DNA of 22,295 nucleotides from CBFHSF01 sp965658445. GTDB lineage: Bacteria; Bacteroidota; Bacteroidia; Flavobacteriales; Schleiferiaceae. The position numbers and the translations under genes were made by a program. Location of the stretch: the NCBI GenBank assembly GCA_965658445.1, contig CBFHSF010000021.1, positions 1 to 22,295 of the forward strand, read 5' to 3'. The notes under the pieces are model-generated. The model saw only the letters and a list, made by a program, of their open reading frames with translations, searched no databases and was not told the DNA's origin. The first letter of the stretch is position 1. Each line of letters begins with the position of its first letter. Shown piece after piece: positions 19,132-22,295 of the stretch.

Positions 19132-20040
19132 CATCCGGACCTCCACTTCACGTACCCAGCAGGAAAGAGTAAAGACAACAAAGACGGATCCTGTAAAAGC
19201 TATTTACCCCAATGGCGTCAAATGATTCAGGAAAATCATTTCCCTACTTCGTCGCAGTGGAACGTTCACGCAGGACTAGAAGGAAAATTCTTACAAATAG
19301 GGGTTGCGGAATCAAAAGACATTCTCTCAGACTTTAGTTTGAAGTCATACTCTGGTGGCTATAAAATTTTGATTCTTTGGATGCCAGAAGCACTACACAC
19401 CTCTGCCAGCAACAAGCTTCTAAAATTTATCGAAGAACCCGAACCAGGATCGCTAATCCTTTTGGTAAGCCATAATTCTGAAAAGGTATTGGGAACCATT
19501 CTTTCCAGAACACAACAAACACGTATTCCAAAACTCACGTTTGAAGAGCTTGTCAATCACTTGATCCACGTGGAAAACAAGTCGCAGTCTGAAGCGGAAA
19601 TCGCAGCGCTTGCATCCAATGGAAATATTGGTGAAGCCCTAGATATATTAGAAAACCCGGAAAGAGAGCTAGGGTTTGCAGCTGACTTTGTGCAGTGGAT
19701 GCGTTTTGCAGTCATGGCTAATTTGCCAGAATTGGTAAAGTTTTCTGAGGCAATGGCCAAGAAAAACAAAGATGCCGCAAGGGATTTTTTAAAGTTCTCC
19801 TTGCGAATTATCGATCACTGTCTTCAGTTGAGATATATCAACAAACCTACAGGTGACGCGATTTTTGAACCCGCCGGTTTCAAAATCGAAAAGTTTGCCC
19901 CTTACATAAAACCCGCAAATGCGGACGTTTTTTACAAGGAAATGAACAGCGCAATCTATGAAATGGAGAGAAATGTCAACCCAAAGTTTATTTGGTTAGA
20001 CATGAGTGTGGAACTGTCTAAAGCGTTGAGAATCAAGTAA
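19132..20040 (+). CDS. holB: DNA polymerase III delta-prime subunit (partial, N-terminus lost in gap)
   Basis: Subunit of the clamp loader that opens the sliding clamp. The frame is open from the gap edge, reading HPDLHFTYPAGKSK, a well-known internal stretch of delta-prime after the zinc module. Translation from the first ATG (19222) would be wrong. Next come the AAA+ sensor-type segment YKILILWMPEALHTSASNKLLKFIEEPE and LSRTQQTRIPKL, where the SRTQ element fits sensor/arginine-finger loops. The C-terminal collar domain extends to SVELSKALRIK. 302 residues are visible; about 75-80 N-terminal ones, including the P-loop and Zn cysteines, are in the gap. It is divergent from pgk. Confidence 0.9.
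   Translation, partial: HPDLHFTYPAGKSKDNKDGSCKSYLPQWRQMIQENHFPTSSQWNVHAGLEGKFLQIGVAESKDILSDFSLKSYSGGYKILILWMPEALHTSASNKLLKFIEEPEPGSLILLVSHNSEKVLGTILSRTQQTRIPKLTFEELVNHLIHVENKSQSEAEIAALASNGNIGEALDILENPERELGFAADFVQWMRFAVMANLPELVKFSEAMAKKNKDAARDFLKFSLRIIDHCLQLRYINKPTGDAIFEPAGFKIEKFAPYIKPANADVFYKEMNSAIYEMERNVNPKFIWLDMSVELSKALRIK
19562..19577. promoter_or_regulatory. Degenerate parS-like sequence inside holB
   Basis: TGATCCACGTGGAAAA matches TGTTCCACGTGGAACA at 14 of 16 positions and shares an 11-base core with the perfect palindrome at 20960. It lies in coding sequence (IHVEN), so chance or codon constraint is a real alternative. Confidence 0.3.
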
Positions 20041-20072
20041 TTAAACCCCTGCTTGTGCGGTATTCTGACTTG

Positions 20073-20951
20073 TTATTTCTTGCTAAGAATATAAATCAAG
20101 CTGGATTGATTTTCTTTCAATCCCGCCAGGTTAGACTGAAACCCAGTAAGCATTGCTGAAACCGGATTACCTCCCTTGTACTTCTCAGACAGCAAACTCA
20201 CATAGTAACTATCAAAGGGCATATTGATAATCTTATCTACTGCAAATCCCGAACGACTTGCAGCGTCCTTCATTGTTTTTTTACTAAAGTGAGAAAAGTG
20301 AATGGGCGTATCCCAGGCTGCCCAATAAGAACCATATTTTTTTGCGTCCAAACTCTCATAATTTGGAACGGCTACAATTAAACTTCCCCCTTCATTCAAA
20401 CGATTGTTGAACATTTTTAATTTTCCAACAGGATCATCCAAATGCTCCAAAACATGCCACATGGTAATGACATCAAATCCTGAGATGGAATCGTCAGCAA
20501 TAAATTGATCAGGGGAAACCACATTTAGGTTTTGATTGTCTTTGGCTTGTTGTGCAGCTAGAGGGCTGGGCTCTACACCTAATGTTGTCCATCCCTTGGT
20601 TTGAGCATAACCTAAAAATTCACCGGTTCCACATCCGTAATCCAACAACTTACCACGAGAAGAAACACGTGAAAAGGCCAACTTTTCTTTTTGTTTAATG
20701 GCACGGTTTCTTACCATGTGGTAGGCCATATCAAAAAGGCCCTTCTTCGTATTGGAGTGACTGATGTAATCATCCGATTCATAATACGCTCCAATCTTGT
20801 CCATTTCGGGTCTGGGGGATGTAAATAGAAAATCACATTCACTACATTTTTGAATAGAAAAGGTCTCCTTGGAGGTCATGTGATCTGTGACTTCTAGCTC
20901 CAATTCAAAGTGCTCAGAGCCGCAAAGAGGGCATTTTTTTAGTTCGTGCAT
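20073..20951 (-). CDS. Class I SAM-dependent methyltransferase with N-terminal zinc ribbon
   Basis: 292 aa from the ATG at 20951 (MHELKKCPLCGS). A GTG at 20966 would add five residues but lies within the palindrome upstream. An N-terminal zinc-ribbon-like module has cysteines C7, C10, C36 and C39 (CPLC and CSEC). The SAM-binding motif LLDYGCGTGEF is at about 102-112, the acidic motif GVEPSP follows, and the post-motif is MWHVLEHLDDP (about 164-174). The layout is like methyltransferases of the UbiG/Methyltransf_23 type often found in sugar or small-molecule modification; the substrate is unknown. It lies 48 bases after mnmG on the same strand, so a role in tRNA or cofactor modification could be imagined, but nothing in the sequence shows it. 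Confidence 0.85.
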   Translation of the reverse strand: MHELKKCPLCGSEHFELELEVTDHMTSKETFSIQKCSECDFLFTSPRPEMDKIGAYYESDDYISHSNTKKGLFDMAYHMVRNRAIKQKEKLAFSRVSSRGKLLDYGCGTGEFLGYAQTKGWTTLGVEPSPLAAQQAKDNQNLNVVSPDQFIADDSISGFDVITMWHVLEHLDDPVGKLKMFNNRLNEGGSLIVAVPNYESLDAKKYGSYWAAWDTPIHFSHFSKKTMKDAASRSGFAVDKIINMPFDSYYVSLLSEKYKGGNPVSAMLTGFQSNLAGLKENQSSLIYILSKK

Positions 20952-20959
20952 AGCGTATC

Positions 20960-20973
20960 GTTCCACGTGGAAC
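20960..20973. promoter_or_regulatory. parS: Candidate parS (ParB-binding) site
   Basis: GTTCCACGTGGAAC is a perfect 14-base palindrome and fits the chromosomal parS core GTTnCACGTGnAAC without mismatch. The outermost bases (C and T) differ from the T...A of the 16-base consensus. It sits in the 48-base space between mnmG and the methyltransferase gene. ParB bound at parS spreads along DNA and loads condensin near the replication origin. As a hairpin it would be followed by T5-G-T5 on the plus strand, so a terminator-like reading must be considered, but no plus-strand gene ends here. Confidence 0.6.
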
Positions 20974-20999
20974 TTTTTGTTTTTACAAGTCTTATTGAA

Positions 21000-22295
21000 T
21001 TACCTGCCCATAAAAACCATCAATACATTAATGTCTGATGGACTTACTCCAGAAATTCTAGAAGCTTGTGCGAGGGTAACGGGTTTAATTTTATCAAGTT
21101 TTTGTCGTGCTTCCATGCTTAGGCTTCCTAGCTTGAAATAGTCAAAGTCCGATGGAATTTTAAGATTAGAAAGTCTGGCTGACTTTTCTACATTCTCTTT
21201 TTCCTTGTTGATATATCCACTGTATTTAATATCTATCTCAACCTGCTCAAAAACTTCAGCAGAAAAGTCTTTAATGTCATTCCAAATCTCAGGAATCGTC
21301 TCAAAGTCCGACAAATAAATGTTAGGTCGCGAAACCAATGAATGTGCCTTTAGCTTTTGCTTAATAGGCGCAGATCCCTTGGCCTCCAACATAGAGTTTA
21401 CCATTTCTGGAGAAACCGAAGTCTTTTGAAAATACTTTAGCAAAACCTTTATATCGATTTCTTTTTTCTCTAACCTTCGGAGTTGATCATCGGATGCTAA
21501 ACCTAATTCATGTCCCCTACGTGTCAAACGAATATCTGCATTGTCCTGACGTAAAAGCAACCTATATTCCGCTCGAGAGGTAAACATACGATACGGCTCT
21601 TCGGTCCCTTTAGTAATCAAATCATCAATAAGAACGCCAATATAGGCCTCATTTCTGTCCAGAATAAACGGCTCCTTACCGTTTACTTTGTTGGCCGCGT
21701 TAATGCCTGCAATCAATCCTTGGCAGGCGGCTTCTTCATAACCTGTAGTTCCATTGATCTGACCGGCAAAATACAGGTTCTCAACCAGCTTGGTTTCCAA
21801 AGTATGATTTAACTGTGTAGGCGGGAAATAATCGTATTCAATAGCGTATCCCGGCCTAAAAAACTTGACGTTTTCAAAACCAGGGACTTTTCTCAAACTC
21901 TCGTATTGTACCTCCTCAGGCAGACTGGTAGAAAACCCATTGATGTACATTTCTACAGATCCTCTCGCTTCAGGTTCTACAAACAATTGGTGTCTGTCCT
22001 TATCAGCGAATCTATTGATTTTGTCTTCTATACTCGGACAATATCTAGGACCAATACTTTTAATCGAGCCATTAAACATGGGTGAACGATCAAAGCCTTC
22101 TTTTAATGAATCGTGTACTTCAGGGTTGGTGTAAGCAACCCAACAAGACATTTGGTCTTGAATATCTTCACCTTCTGAATAACTGAATCTGCCGGGGTTC
22201 TCATCTCCTTTTTGCTCTTCAAATTTAGAATAGTCAAGAGACCGTCCGTCCACTCTTGGTGGAGTGCCCGTTTTCATACGTCCATACTCAAACCC
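21000..22295 (-). CDS. mnmG: tRNA uridine-5-carboxymethylaminomethyl modification enzyme MnmG (partial, N-terminus beyond window)
   Basis: FAD-dependent partner of MnmE that modifies U34 of certain tRNAs. 431 residues are visible, and the frame is open to the right edge as GFEYGR before MKTGTPPRVDGR. That methionine is internal, not the start: E. coli MnmG (629 aa) has KTGTPPRIDAR about 190 residues in. Family landmarks are GPRYCPSIEDKI with the conserved cysteine, HQLFVEPE, YFAGQINGTTGYEEAACQGLIAGINAA (the FAD-contacting stretch) and TSRAEYRLLLRQDNADIRLT. The C-terminal helical domain for MnmE contact ends ISGVSPSDINVLMVFMGR. mnmG (gidA) often lies near the replication origin. Identity is secure. 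Confidence 0.96.
   Translation of the reverse strand, partial: GFEYGRMKTGTPPRVDGRSLDYSKFEEQKGDENPGRFSYSEGEDIQDQMSCWVAYTNPEVHDSLKEGFDRSPMFNGSIKSIGPRYCPSIEDKINRFADKDRHQLFVEPEARGSVEMYINGFSTSLPEEVQYESLRKVPGFENVKFFRPGYAIEYDYFPPTQLNHTLETKLVENLYFAGQINGTTGYEEAACQGLIAGINAANKVNGKEPFILDRNEAYIGVLIDDLITKGTEEPYRMFTSRAEYRLLLRQDNADIRLTRRGHELGLASDDQLRRLEKKEIDIKVLLKYFQKTSVSPEMVNSMLEAKGSAPIKQKLKAHSLVSRPNIYLSDFETIPEIWNDIKDFSAEVFEQVEIDIKYSGYINKEKENVEKSARLSNLKIPSDFDYFKLGSLSMEARQKLDKIKPVTLAQASRISGVSPSDINVLMVFMGR

Noticed and set aside
19222..20040. holB starting at the ATG 19222
   Set aside because: The frame is open back to the gap at 19132 and that part reads as conserved delta-prime sequence (HPDLHFTYP), so the true start is in the gap.
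20960..20984. Intrinsic terminator on the plus strand (GTTCC-ACGT-GGAAC then T5GT5)
   Set aside because: The stem is only five base pairs once a loop is allowed, and no plus-strand gene ends nearby (holB stops 900 bases earlier). parS explains the exact palindrome better, though this is not excluded.

Overview
The window looks like a chromosomal stretch from a member of Bacteroidota, most likely a flavobacterium-like marine lineage (Flavobacteriales; finer placement is a guess). Supporting points: the atpB-atpE-atpF-atpH-atpA order behind AtpZ and a small membrane protein, an AtpB with a long His-rich exported extension, a PorW/SprE-type gliding and type IX secretion lipoprotein next to a bactofilin, the acpP-fabF-rnc-IPExxxVDY-pyk cluster, weak or absent Shine-Dalgarno sequences, and promoter-like TAnnTTTG boxes. 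Base composition is moderate in genes and very AT-rich in one intergenic region. Nearly everything is core housekeeping; I see no phage, IS element, CRISPR array, tRNA or rRNA.

Layout. 1-5288, minus strand: a short-spaced or overlapping set running porW/sprE > bactofilin > unknown four-helix membrane protein > atpZ > second four-helix membrane protein > (300-base leader with repeats and a promoter-like box) > atpB > atpE > atpF > atpH > atpA (cut by the window edge). 5285-7894: porW/sprE. 7995-8840, plus: M23 peptidase, divergent from porW. 8860-9914, minus: purN then rnhA. 10166-14302, plus: acpP, fabF, rnc, IPExxxVDY-like gene and pyk, mostly touching or overlapping, closed by a strong terminator. 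14409-14846, plus: an unassigned winged-helix protein, then about 475 AT-rich non-coding bases with hairpins and a diverged two-copy repeat. 15368-16387, minus: pheS with its terminator. 16451-17240, plus: a tandem pair of small paralogous lipoproteins. 17277-17627, minus: a conserved-looking small protein; 17644-18147, plus: cvpA. 18180-19031, minus: pgk, whose 5' end is lost in a 100-N assembly gap; 19132-20040, plus: holB, whose 5' end is lost in the same gap. 20073-20951, minus: Zn-ribbon methyltransferase; 21000-22295, minus: mnmG (5' end beyond the window).

How the parts relate. The left third joins envelope energetics (ATP synthase) to envelope machinery (PorW/SprE, bactofilin, M23 peptidase). 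The middle joins fatty acid synthesis, RNA processing and glycolysis in one transcription unit. The right third carries translation, replication and tRNA-modification genes.

The most notable non-gene signal is a perfect 14-base palindrome, GTTCCACGTGGAAC, between mnmG and the methyltransferase. It fits the core of the chromosomal ParB-binding site parS, and a degenerate relative lies about 1.4 kb away inside holB. If real, this places the window in the origin-proximal segregation region. I did not find a clearly novel multi-gene system. The best unexplained items are the tandem lipoprotein pair, the unknown membrane protein in the ATP synthase cluster, and the structured AT-rich intergenic region after the winged-helix gene.
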